A DNA stretch of 64,000 nucleotides from a virus, in the IMG/VR virus record IMGVR_UViG_3300034082_004296, positions 112,211-176,210 of that record. One strand, given 5' to 3'. The notes under the pieces are model-generated. The model was not told where the DNA came from and ran no database searches. It saw only the letters and a program-made list of their open reading frames with translations. Every line of letters begins with the position of its first letter. Position 1 is the first letter of the stretch. Made by a program: the position numbers and the translations under genes. Below, one piece after another: positions 1 to 10,500 of this stretch.

Positions 1-2
1 CG

Positions 3-803
3 GCTGGTGACACAATACAAATTTCATTGTTTACCCCATATGTTATCCCAGCATTTACTAGCTTAGATAATCTATGCACTATCCTGAATGCCAGCATCGA
101 TCCAGCAATAAGCCTATTTACCTATTCTGTTTTAAACGGAACTGATATTCATGCACAAGCCAAATTCCTAAGTAAAGAATTATACCACACAATATCGTAT
201 AGCGGCGCCACGATAACCGGTGATACTTACACGTATTTTACTCCTAAAAAAGTATTTTCAACCTCTCTTGTAAATCACTTAGTCGCAAACTATCCAGCCT
301 TTGAGGAAGAAAATCTATTTGTTTTTGCCAAGACGAGCGACGTTCTTTCGGGTAACATGCAAAATCCATCATTTTGGGTCGATGATTACTGGTATTTTGA
401 TAACAATCAGCAATATGGGTTCATACCTACAACAATTGACCAAAACGTGTTTAACCTTGGTGATATTAAACTTTTCAAGGACACGTTTACTATTCCTGAA
501 AACGGAATAGTCTTTTTTGTAGTTAATAACTTAGATGGAAAAAATGATTTTATCTGGTCGCTAACTAATACTGTTACTGGAGAAGAGATGATGAGAGTAA
601 AATCAGTTCCTTTCTTTATCTGGAAGTTTAAAGATATTGGAAATTTCTCACTTAGCGTGCGAGTGATAGATAATCGTGAAACAAATTACGAAAACTCAGT
701 ACAAAACTTTATTAGAGTTCTAAATAAGACCCAATATTCCTTTGAGATTGAGGATCGACTCAACGTTAGGAAAAACTACTTAATAAAGAACTCTGTTGCT
801 TAA
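3..803 (+). CDS. Virion structural protein, 5'-truncated, with PKD-like C-terminus
   Basis: The reading frame is open to the left edge of the window (in frame from base 3), so the true start lies upstream; the TTG at 27 is only an internal codon. The visible part is beta-rich. The region around residues 165-235 has the pattern of a PKD/Ig-like domain: a Trp-containing strand (FIWSLTNTVTGEE), then IWKFKDIGNFSLSVRVIDN, matching the usual 'GxYxVxLxVxD' ending. It is the first visible member of a run of large virion-type genes on this strand, so a tail or baseplate role is likely. No enzyme motif is visible and I do not recognise the family. Confidence 0.6.
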   Translation, partial: AGDTIQISLFTPYVIPAFTSLDNLCTILNASIDPAISLFTYSVLNGTDIHAQAKFLSKELYHTISYSGATITGDTYTYFTPKKVFSTSLVNHLVANYPAFEEENLFVFAKTSDVLSGNMQNPSFWVDDYWYFDNNQQYGFIPTTIDQNVFNLGDIKLFKDTFTIPENGIVFFVVNNLDGKNDFIWSLTNTVTGEEMMRVKSVPFFIWKFKDIGNFSLSVRVIDNRETNYENSVQNFIRVLNKTQYSFEIEDRLNVRKNYLIKNSVA

Positions 804-804
804 T

Positions 805-813
805 AATAAATAA
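805..813 (+). promoter_or_regulatory. Late-promoter-like AATAAATAA
   Basis: AATAAATAA lies 19 nt before the ATG at 833. It is one of a set of matching elements in this window that resemble the T4 late promoter TATAAATA. Confidence 0.4.
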
Positions 814-832
814 CTAAAATAATTAATTAATT

Positions 833-1786
833 ATGCCTTTTACGCCGATTTCGTTACCGATTCAGCAGATGCTACTAACTAATTTTGTTACGGACATTGC
901 GACTATAACAAATGCTAATACTCTGCTTCTTCAAGCACAGCTTGAAGACTTAATAAATGACCTTGAAATCGATATTTCGAACAAGACAATAGGCACCGAT
1001 ACCCCAATCAACTATTTAAAATCAGATACTGTTATTCTACAGGATACTGGTCTAATCTATCAGACAGGCTCACCGACTCCGACTATTATTGCAACACTAG
1101 CTAAAAACATAAGTAATGAGTCAGTTCTTACTGTAGATCATCTGGTCAATAATATCACAGCTGGATTTGATGTTGTTACTCTAAACGATTTGACAGTCAA
1201 TACTTCAGCTATTTTTACAGGAACAGCTGATTTTAATGCTCCACTCACAATAAATTCTAGCGTAATCGAATCAAAAGAGAGCATTCAGGAAGATCTTCTT
1301 TGGACTGGGACACCTGCAACTCCAGCGGAAGCAACGATTACATTAAGTAACACTTCTAGACAGAACATATTTCTTACATTAAAGGCAAGCACTGCACCTG
1401 ACCCAACTCCAGTATATGATGGAGTCGGAACAATCAACTCAAACATCAATGAATTTAATGTAATCATTGATTTTGATGCAGTCAACCCACCAGCCCAAAA
1501 CACAAAATTCACCATTTATCTGATTGATATTATTGATTCAGTAGCATTAAACACGATAATTAGTCCAGCGGTCCAGGCAGCTGCAATTCCAATAAAGTTT
1601 CTTGCTGGTACCAACCTAAATACTACAAATGCAATCATATTGCACGATAACACTAGCTCAGTAGGAGTTGCAGATACTACTTTTATTAATCAGTATGGAA
1701 CTAGTGTTACGTTTAACTATATAATTGATGTAAATAATGACGACCGCCTTCTTGCTACAAGCCTAGTTGGAACGTCAGTATTCTAA
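833..1786 (+). CDS. Putative virion structural protein (317 aa)
   Basis: A Thr/Asn/Ile-rich protein without Cys-based or catalytic motifs. The first 60 residues look helical (short leucine-rich stretch LLLQAQLEDLINDLEI), followed by beta-rich sequence to the end. The composition and position between other large virion-type genes suggest a fibre or baseplate-attached component. It starts with ATG after an A/T-rich leader without a Shine-Dalgarno sequence, and is followed after 19 bases by the next gene. Family not recognised. Confidence 0.55.
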   Translation: MPFTPISLPIQQMLLTNFVTDIATITNANTLLLQAQLEDLINDLEIDISNKTIGTDTPINYLKSDTVILQDTGLIYQTGSPTPTIIATLAKNISNESVLTVDHLVNNITAGFDVVTLNDLTVNTSAIFTGTADFNAPLTINSSVIESKESIQEDLLWTGTPATPAEATITLSNTSRQNIFLTLKASTAPDPTPVYDGVGTINSNINEFNVIIDFDAVNPPAQNTKFTIYLIDIIDSVALNTIISPAVQAAAIPIKFLAGTNLNTTNAIILHDNTSSVGVADTTFINQYGTSVTFNYIIDVNNDDRLLATSLVGTSVF

Positions 1787-1805
1787 TAAAAAAAGAAAAA
1801 ATTAA

Positions 1806-3923
1806 ATGGCAGTAACTCCTTTAATTAAGCCAGTTCAGGACAAGAAGGGGATATTTTATAACTTTCAAAGTGCTCTTGAAGACATAAATATCACGCTTGC
1901 AAATAGCGAAAATGCTGTTCGTTTTTCAAAGTTTGCACTACTTAGAATACCAGAGATAGGTACACCAAATACCCTAGCAACTGATAACAAAATACAGTTT
2001 GCCGCAGCTGGTGAGTCTCCGATAATTGAAGGACTTAATCCAGACAATAACGTTAATTTAGCTGAGAGCTTTCAAAACTATGCACTAAACTTAGAATCGT
2101 TATTATTAAGTAGACCAACATATAAAAAGAATGAACGACTAACTGTATCTGAAAGAGTCTTTTGGAAGTGGTTAAAGGAACTAGGATCAATCAGGTTTCA
2201 GGATGCAAATGCTCTTGAAAAAAACACAGCAAACCTACCAGTAGATCCAGTAGATCACACCGAATATCGATTTGTAGAAAAACCCGAAACAAATTCTACC
2301 TATAATCGGGTAGTAAAATATATTGGTGATATCGATGTCGTAAACACTCTTTCTTCTAGCGAAAACTCATACACCGAAGTTTATATTCACGTTCCTACCA
2401 ATGTAGGAACCACTCCACATGTACTATTTAAGTCAGTAAAGGACGATAATTATAAACCTGGAATGACGATTGCAAATACTCTAGCTGCACCGTTAGACAT
2501 TGAATATCTTTCAGGTAGAAAATATAATGAGACCCATCCATTTGGACTTTCACTAAAGGCCTTTTATGACTTAGACGATGCTAGTGTAACTGCCCAAATA
2601 AAAAACACACTGGCTGGTGCATACTCTCCAGGTAACTGGTTTACGGGAACAATAAACAATTCATACTATACTGACAATAATGGTTCTAATCAATATTATG
2701 TTGCATCAGATCAGTTTATCAAAAAGACATTCGGTCCAACCATCGTTGAATATCAGCGATCTACCTTGGATGGAATCTCTATAGATTTTGACTTAGCTAA
2801 CTATAAACTCGCTAGCGAAAACCCGGAAATCAAAGTTTTTTCTCAATTCAATGATTACGTAGCTAATCGTGATTTTGAATTTAATGCGGTCCTAGTATAT
2901 TATGATACGTATGATCCAAACAATTTAGATTCTACTGGAAATCCAATCGATTTTAGAACAAACCTATACGGTGTCCTATTTTTAGACAAAGTTCAACAAA
3001 GCGGTCTAGAATTTGCGATTCCTCCAATAAGTAAGTATAAACCAGATCCAATAAGTAAGACCAACGGTAATGCTTTTTCATTTAAGTTAAACCTTAAGTT
3101 GGATACTTCTATCGAGGACGCAAAAGTTGAAAAATCAATAAACGATTACTCAACCTTTTCTCTAGAGCTATTTACTGATGTTTTAACCAAGTTCACCCAG
3201 CTCCAGACAAGCTTTTCGAATAAATTAATTGAACTAGAGGCTTTACAGCAACAAGTAAATTCAATTAAAGACTTATTAGTTAACTCTATTGACTCTAGCG
3301 AAATCCTAACTAGGGTTTCCAATTTAGAGACTTCTCTTATTGCAAATCAAGCGATTTTTAGCAATACTGGTGAACTTGTTGCAATGATCGATAACACTAA
3401 TTCTAAAATCAATTCAATCATTGCTGGTGATACTAACATCGTCGTATCATACGATTTAGATGGAATCCGACCAGGTGAAGGAATTGTGATCGACCGTAGT
3501 ACACCAAATAGGGTAAGGGTGGTGAACACCAACCAACAATATAACATCGCAAACGGCTCTTTAACAAATATTGTAACGGGAAATACCCTAACCTTAGGTA
3601 CCTTTACTAATTATTTTGTCCATCAAAATGCAAGTACTCCTACCATACTAACTAATGATCTTTCTCTTTACATCAATGATACAGATATCAGATGGAAAAA
3701 AGGTCAAGTTCTTAGATTAGTCATAGAGGATGAAATCATTCCAGGGACATTTGATTTTAAAATATACACAGATGCTCTAAATAGAAATAATACTGGTGTG
3801 TATGGTGTAGTAATCGGATTATTTAATGACCTAGATTTTACTCCATCATTAAACAAACCTATTTTTGACATCATCTGTTTAGACGATGCGACCTTTACAT
3901 TTAGAGTAGACAAAATAAGATAA
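1806..3923 (+). CDS. Putative virion structural protein with coiled coil (705 aa)
   Basis: A mostly beta-rich protein with a helical segment around residues 450-520 (repeated Leu/Ile at heptad-like spacing: FTQLQTSF, LIELEALQQQVNSIKDLL, ILTRVSNLETSL). This suggests a trimeric coiled coil joining two beta parts, as in fibre and baseplate-attached proteins. The C-terminal 150 residues are again beta-type. It is in the same operon-like run as its neighbours (next ATG 10 bases after its stop). No known family recognised; the structural role is inferred from composition and context. Confidence 0.55.
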   Translation: MAVTPLIKPVQDKKGIFYNFQSALEDINITLANSENAVRFSKFALLRIPEIGTPNTLATDNKIQFAAAGESPIIEGLNPDNNVNLAESFQNYALNLESLLLSRPTYKKNERLTVSERVFWKWLKELGSIRFQDANALEKNTANLPVDPVDHTEYRFVEKPETNSTYNRVVKYIGDIDVVNTLSSSENSYTEVYIHVPTNVGTTPHVLFKSVKDDNYKPGMTIANTLAAPLDIEYLSGRKYNETHPFGLSLKAFYDLDDASVTAQIKNTLAGAYSPGNWFTGTINNSYYTDNNGSNQYYVASDQFIKKTFGPTIVEYQRSTLDGISIDFDLANYKLASENPEIKVFSQFNDYVANRDFEFNAVLVYYDTYDPNNLDSTGNPIDFRTNLYGVLFLDKVQQSGLEFAIPPISKYKPDPISKTNGNAFSFKLNLKLDTSIEDAKVEKSINDYSTFSLELFTDVLTKFTQLQTSFSNKLIELEALQQQVNSIKDLLVNSIDSSEILTRVSNLETSLIANQAIFSNTGELVAMIDNTNSKINSIIAGDTNIVVSYDLDGIRPGEGIVIDRSTPNRVRVVNTNQQYNIANGSLTNIVTGNTLTLGTFTNYFVHQNASTPTILTNDLSLYINDTDIRWKKGQVLRLVIEDEIIPGTFDFKIYTDALNRNNTGVYGVVIGLFNDLDFTPSLNKPIFDIICLDDATFTFRVDKIR

Positions 3924-3932
3924 CCTTAATAC

Positions 3933-6900
3933 ATGGAAACAAAACATACGCTATCTGACGTTTTAAAAAGACTTGTTGTTGACATAGACAACATGAATCA
4001 ATTTTTATTCAGCTTACAAAATATTCTAGAGTCAAGCTCAGAGAACGTCACTGTTTCTCAAACAAAGGTTGATGGGACTTCAACCAATATCACGGTTCCT
4101 TCATTTGGATATCTAAAAGGTAAGATCGAAGACATCAACACAAAGTTTGATACCTTAATCTCAGCAAATAGCGATGTGATTGGAATAAAGTCTTCTAGTG
4201 GAGACCTTAGGAAATTTGAATTAAAAAAGACCTCACAACTAGTAAAAGACTTGGAGGCCGTTCAAAACTCAACCTTTACTGTTCCAAGTTCATTTAAAGT
4301 AAAGAATAACTGGTTTTTTGAATCATTCCTAAATCCTTTGCTCTATGTTAGCTTAGATGTATCTGCTATCTTAACTGATGATATTGATCAATTCGTAGTC
4401 AAAAGAATCATAGTCAATTCAGTTAATAACGATGATGTTGCAACATTCTTTGACGATAACTATAAAGGACAGAACAACCTTTCTTATCCTAGCCTAGTTC
4501 AGGAGCTTAACGATAATGGTATTGACTTTTTTGAAGACGATAATATCGTTGACATGGAAGTATCAGTAAATAGATATCAAGGATCCTTTGATGTAGTTAA
4601 GATATTGGAGGAGACTGGAAACCAGACTCTAACAAGCGGAGCAACCGTTTCAACATTACGTCGTCGATATAAGTTAAGTACTCTAGTCTATACTGACATA
4701 TTGTCTGGAATACAAAATAGCAAATCTCTAGCTGAGGGTGACGTTTTACTAACTGCAAACGATACTGAATACCGAGTAATCTCAATAAATTCTACGGATA
4801 CTGAGGTCGTGCTCGAGAGAATATTTGGAAACGATCCTATCACAATAGGTGCAGATATTCTTAAGTTGAAGCCAGTTCCATATCGTCGACCTGAATTACA
4901 AGTAAATGTAGGTTTTAATGAAAGAGAAGTGATCTTTATTAAACCTGTAAGCAAGGCTAAAAACCTAACAATTAATGATTTTTCTAAAGGGCTTGCTCTA
5001 TATACAAATGAGTTGACAATTCCTTTGCAAGACGAGTCCACTACGACCCTCGCCGATTACTATAACAACTTTGTATCTGATTTTGGACTGATTCTCTTGA
5101 ATCTAGCAAAAGAAAAGACATTACCGTCGATCTTAGCTATAACGCCAGATGCGCCAGCCCTAGACGAGACCAGTTTTAAAGTATATCAAATAGATCAGCA
5201 TATCCAAGATGATAATAGCATAACTGAATTAAACAATAACGTAAAGGAAAAAGCCGCTCTTCAGCAAGAGGTTGAGGAACTTAACAAGAAGATTGACTCG
5301 ATTAAATCGAGCATCACAACTATTTCCAAGACACCAAAGGAGGCAAAGCGTTTACAAAACAAGTTGACTGAATCTCTTACTGCTCGGAACGAAAAAACAG
5401 CCGCTCTTTCTTCTATTGTCACTAACATTACAACTCAACTCTCTACGACCCCACAGTTTGTTACCAATAAAAAATATGAAGTTCGAGGATTTTGGCAAAT
5501 ACCTAATCCTAAATTAGATAAGTATGGAACTCAAAACGTAGTCCAGTTTAAATACCGTTATCGATACTTAAGTCTTACTGGAACTCAACCGAACGCTCAA
5601 CAACAATCATTCGTTGATGTTGATGGAGCAACCAAGACGGCGACCTTTTCTCCATGGACTGAGGTGTTAACTAAACCTAGACAAAAGGTATTGGATGAGA
5701 CTACTGGTCTTTATGTTTGGGCCGAAGAGACTCTTACTGATTCAGAAGTAGTAAACACAAATCAATTAAACATAGCGATTAGAAAAGGAGAATTAGTTGA
5801 GATTCAAGTAAAATCTCTCTCTGAAGCAGGCTGGCCAACGAATGCTGCTGAATCAGTATGGTCAAACGTAATTCAAGTAAAATTTCCAGACAATATTCAA
5901 TCTCAAGAAGAGGGTGTAGTCATGTCTCAAAAAGCATTTACCGAAAAGGCTAGGCTTGATTTTGAAAACAGCCTAAACGCTAAGGGACTAGACAATCACC
6001 TAGCTAATCAGTTTACTTCAGGCGATAAGTTCTATGCTCACCTAGCAGAAGACATTTCTAGTGGGTTTTTTACAAATGAAGGAAACGTCATTGACTTATA
6101 TCAAAAATTAAAAAATCTACAGTCTACTCTAGATGCAATCCAACAATCAATTAACCTTGATCGTGGAGTAATCAAAGTAAGCGTCATCGACTCAGAAGGA
6201 AACTCATTAGACGTTGCAAACGGAGACACAATTCAACTTTTTGCTGGATATTATAAGGACCTAATTAAGGATACTACTGGAGGAACTGTGATCTATAATG
6301 AAGGTGCAATAATCACCAAACAGTATGCTATCTCTATTCAAAATACGTCAGCTACAAATCTTGAATTAATTTCCCTATTATTTGGAGGAATAAATGAATT
6401 AGCTGAAGGGGTAGATCCAGTAACAGGTATATCTGTTCCCACTGATCCGTTAGCATATCCTACTTCAGATTATCACGTAAACCGGAGATATGATATTGTT
6501 CCGATTGGTGTCAATTCAAATCCAGTTCCTCTAATTTCTAACTTTAAACAAAAAGCTAGTACACAATCGGCTCAAGTAAAGAGCCAATTTATTCACTCTA
6601 GAGTAAGAGAGTATGGATTGTCTGAAGAGATTTATTCTCCTAGCGTTCCTGCAACAACATACGCTGGAGCTACCTATTATACACAAGCATATGTCTATGA
6701 TGGCAGAACAGTCGGCACTACACAATATGTTCCAGCAAACTGGGGACACTACTTACCGTTCAATCCTCAGTTATTAATTCCTGGAACAGCAACTGATTCT
6801 AGAATTTGGAATGGAACGACTAATGCATCGTCAATCGCGAATGGCTCTGGATACCTTACTGAATTCTGTATCAGTAAAGATCATCCTCATCTTACTACAT

Positions 6901-7559
6901 TGGGTCCATCATTCAATTCAGTCTATTCAGTTACTACATTGGCTGAAGCATTTCGACCAGACTTTAATGCCGTTGCACCAATCACAGCAGCAGACTTTCA
7001 AAAATACTTACCGTTTGCTCACTCACTTCACTTTGAGACTTCTGTCTCAGAAGTAACTAATGCATATAGTATTGAATATTATAAGCAGGCAAGTCGAATC
7101 ACTCCTTTGACTCCATCTAATAACACAACATCGGCTGGTAAGAACGATAGTCACTATCCAATTAAGTTAGGTTTTGTGAAAGATGACGAATATCTAATAG
7201 GAAAATATACATGCGGTTCATACCTTTATCTATATCCTACTACATATGAATCAGTATCTGTCGAAGGAAACTTCCCAGCGCGATCAGTTAAGTCTGTCAC
7301 ATTTGGTCCAGAGAATGCATTAAATATCCCAGTATTGTTTCAGTTCAGAGCATCTGATAGGTTGGGATATATTGGAGGATATCGAAGAACCGGAGACGCT
7401 TTAACTAATATAAAATATTCAAAGAAGCTAGGCATTGATATTATCTTAAAAGATGATGCACCTTTCTCGTTTGATTTACAAGTAAGCGCACAATATGCTA
7501 AAGAGACTACTCTAGATGCACCATTGGTTCAAAGTAAAGGAAAAGTTTCAAGTTTCTAA
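3933..7559 (+). CDS. Large tail/baseplate protein with coiled coil and Fn3-like domain (1208 aa)
   Basis: Residues about 425-500 form a strongly predicted coiled coil (for example LQQEVEELNKKIDSIKSS). Residues about 510-655 look like a fibronectin type III domain: FKYRYRYLS, then PWTEV, then a strand ending in IQVKSLSEAGWPTNAAE and SVWSNVIQVKFP, the typical 'Val-x-Ser-x-Ser-x-Ala-Gly' and 'Ser-x-Trp-Ser' ending. A second helical segment (LKNLQSTLDAIQQSINLDR) follows near residue 735. The C-terminal 450 residues are beta-type and rich in Tyr and Thr. Fn3 domains are common in phage tail proteins. Role at the tail tip or baseplate is inferred. Confidence 0.6.
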   Translation: METKHTLSDVLKRLVVDIDNMNQFLFSLQNILESSSENVTVSQTKVDGTSTNITVPSFGYLKGKIEDINTKFDTLISANSDVIGIKSSSGDLRKFELKKTSQLVKDLEAVQNSTFTVPSSFKVKNNWFFESFLNPLLYVSLDVSAILTDDIDQFVVKRIIVNSVNNDDVATFFDDNYKGQNNLSYPSLVQELNDNGIDFFEDDNIVDMEVSVNRYQGSFDVVKILEETGNQTLTSGATVSTLRRRYKLSTLVYTDILSGIQNSKSLAEGDVLLTANDTEYRVISINSTDTEVVLERIFGNDPITIGADILKLKPVPYRRPELQVNVGFNEREVIFIKPVSKAKNLTINDFSKGLALYTNELTIPLQDESTTTLADYYNNFVSDFGLILLNLAKEKTLPSILAITPDAPALDETSFKVYQIDQHIQDDNSITELNNNVKEKAALQQEVEELNKKIDSIKSSITTISKTPKEAKRLQNKLTESLTARNEKTAALSSIVTNITTQLSTTPQFVTNKKYEVRGFWQIPNPKLDKYGTQNVVQFKYRYRYLSLTGTQPNAQQQSFVDVDGATKTATFSPWTEVLTKPRQKVLDETTGLYVWAEETLTDSEVVNTNQLNIAIRKGELVEIQVKSLSEAGWPTNAAESVWSNVIQVKFPDNIQSQEEGVVMSQKAFTEKARLDFENSLNAKGLDNHLANQFTSGDKFYAHLAEDISSGFFTNEGNVIDLYQKLKNLQSTLDAIQQSINLDRGVIKVSVIDSEGNSLDVANGDTIQLFAGYYKDLIKDTTGGTVIYNEGAIITKQYAISIQNTSATNLELISLLFGGINELAEGVDPVTGISVPTDPLAYPTSDYHVNRRYDIVPIGVNSNPVPLISNFKQKASTQSAQVKSQFIHSRVREYGLSEEIYSPSVPATTYAGATYYTQAYVYDGRTVGTTQYVPANWGHYLPFNPQLLIPGTATDSRIWNGTTNASSIANGSGYLTEFCISKDHPHLTTLGPSFNSVYSVTTLAEAFRPDFNAVAPITAADFQKYLPFAHSLHFETSVSEVTNAYSIEYYKQASRITPLTPSNNTTSAGKNDSHYPIKLGFVKDDEYLIGKYTCGSYLYLYPTTYESVSVEGNFPARSVKSVTFGPENALNIPVLFQFRASDRLGYIGGYRRTGDALTNIKYSKKLGIDIILKDDAPFSFDLQVSAQYAKETTLDAPLVQSKGKVSSF

Positions 7560-7580
7560 AAAAAATGAACGTACATCAAT

Positions 7581-10500
7581 ATGAGTAATCGTGACATAAA
7601 TTATGTTAAGTTATTAACGGAGGACAGTAGTTTTCAATTAGTTAGGACAAATCCTAAATTAACCGGAAACGTTAAGATCACGATAAATGAATCAGGAAAC
7701 CTGTGGTTAGAATCGATAAAAGCGAACCCTGAGCTTTCAAAAGATCTCTATTCTAAAGTTCCGATCAATACTGCTCAATCTCATCCAGCAAACTTACTTA
7801 GATTTTTTAATAATGGATCAACTCCAAACGAGATAATATTTGACCTAAATGAACAGGTGAATGCTACCAAGACTTCTAAGAATTTTAAGGATCAGTATGA
7901 TTTTTCACACTATTTTAGTGGAGCAAAATATTTAGCATCCAATAAGTATACTGAAAGAATGTCGTATTTTGCCCCTCTGTATCTTAAAGAAGAGGTGCCA
8001 GACTATTTTATAATTTTTAAGATAGACGATCCCGCCAATTTTCCACTGGACCAAGTAAAACAAAACTATATCTCTGGGGAGACAAAGACTGATTACTTAA
8101 TCGATCTTTTCACTCGAGCTTCAATCATCAAGACATTCGACATTAGAGCAGAAACTATTCCTGGAAAATACTTGAGAGATTACATAAACAACGTAAATTT
8201 TCCAACAAGTCCATTGACTGTTCTCTATGAAGAGGACGACTTTACTACATGGAATGGCATCTTAATAAATGAAGGAATATTTGGAAGTAGAGGAGAGTTA
8301 ATAAACAGTCTCTATACTTCTTCCCAACCTTTAAAGTTCTTTGAAGAAAACATTACTAATGGATTTTCTAGAAATGGTGTGATCTTTCCAAATATTTTAA
8401 ACCTAGAATTTGTATTTAATGACGATAGCTCAAATAAGTACGATTTTAATAGATATCTAGGAATGTATGTAAATGCCATTGAGTTGACTAAGTTAGACAT
8501 AGATCTTGACCGAGCATACTTAAATAGGGGAACTTGGGAAAACGAACCTCACTTTAGAAAGAGATTCCTAGAGACAGACGAAGCTTTTCTTACTCAATCA
8601 AATCCAGATGGCGTAATCGTTCCTTTTAAAAATTCAGAAGTAAAATTTTCAGACTTTTCAAGAACGTTCGTTGATTCAGACAATCTATTTATAAATTACA
8701 TAAGCGATAAGGATAGCCGGTTATATATGCCGAAACTAACTAATCCATTTAGTATAGAATATGAACCTTTAAAAACAGTCAGTCTTTCTGCAATTGGGGC
8801 TCTAGTAAACGCAAATATTACTTCGCATGGATATGAGACAAACGATCTAATCGTAATTGATTCGATTGACTCTGAGTATTCTGGTGAGTTCCTAATAACT
8901 GTAATAGATCCCAATAACTTTGAGTATACTGTCTCTTCTGCACCAGTCAATCCTACCTCGACTGGAACCTCTAAAAAAGAACTTTCGACTGGCCAGTTTA
9001 GGTTTGCAAATAACAAGATAGACCTTGGATTATTTTTTGGACAGAGTAGAAAAAATTTTTTACAGGACATTGGTACTGCAACTAAGGTTGCCGGTAAATC
9101 ACATGCCGTAATAAAAATAAATTATGCAGGTCGTGTAAGTCAGTTTAACTTGTCTTCAGCCGGCACGAGTTACATTGGATCAACTGGTGTAACTACTACT
9201 GGAGGAAGCGGTACTGGCTTGACACTAGATCTAATCGATAACGGTGCAGGTGGAATACTATCAGCTACGATAGATCAACCTGGTTCAGGTTATCAAGTTG
9301 GCGATGTAATCACGATCGATGGCGGAAACAATAACGCAACAATTACTGTTTCAGCTGTCATAAACGCTTCGCTTGACAATTATGATGAGATTAAAATATA
9401 TCATCCAAATGGCACGCAAATTGACTCAATAGGTAAGTATGATTTAATAGTCTCAACTCAACTTTACCCATTGATTCCCAATCCTGGAGAGTACTATGTC
9501 TATAATGATTATGATAATGTCCTAGGATATGATGAGTTTTACATGAATGGTGGAGGCACTGCAAGTCAGATCGCAAGCGCACTTGCCGGATGTATTAATG
9601 GTATTCGAAGTAGAACATTTACCGCCTATCAATATGATGATCGTGTATTTATTAAAGCCAATTCTCCTGGAGATTTTGATCAGTTACATAAGATCTCTTT
9701 CTTTTCTCCAGTAAATGAATATTCAGTAATCACAATAAATAGCACAAATACTGGATCTGCTCTGATTGGCTCAGTCTTTTCCTTTATGGGAGGATCTAAA
9801 GAAACGGGTAATCGACTAATCATAGATGCTGGTCATCTCAGTAAGATCGAGACAAACTTAGATTCTATTCTTGTAAAATCATCAGATAGCTGGTCAAAGA
9901 TCAGAAAAGTATCACAATGGGTTGATGAGATCACTGAAACTAACTCAACTACTCAAGCTCTAAGATCAAAGGCCGTCTCAGAATATGATGGCAAAATAGC
10001 AATAGTATTGGAAGAAAATGAGACTCCAACAATCTCTAATAAAGAATTCCTAATGAAGCCTAAGTTTAGGCCTTCATTTGGTCTACTCTCTTTTTATCTA
10101 ATTAAGGATCTAGACTTTGATTTTTACTCAAGTACATACACTAATTTTCCAATAATCGATTTATATCAGCACTATTTTATTCCAGAAGGAATGGACCTAT
10201 TGGAACCAGGCATAGACTATATCGTGTATAATGGTTCAATTTTAACAGAAGGTACGACATATCCAGCAAACTCAACATTTACAGTTTCTACGATTACCTC
10301 ATATTCAGTAGTAACAGGTACTCCATTAGTGACGTATGATCCTTCTACTACAAGTTCAGTGATTCCAGTCAATGATGAAAACAAGGAGCTTAAGAGTTTT
10401 GATGGATTCTCAATCCTAAAGGACCCAAGTAAGATCGTTCAGCAGGACACAAGTAATGAATACATATTTAAGACAAAATACTTAAATGGTCTTACTGATA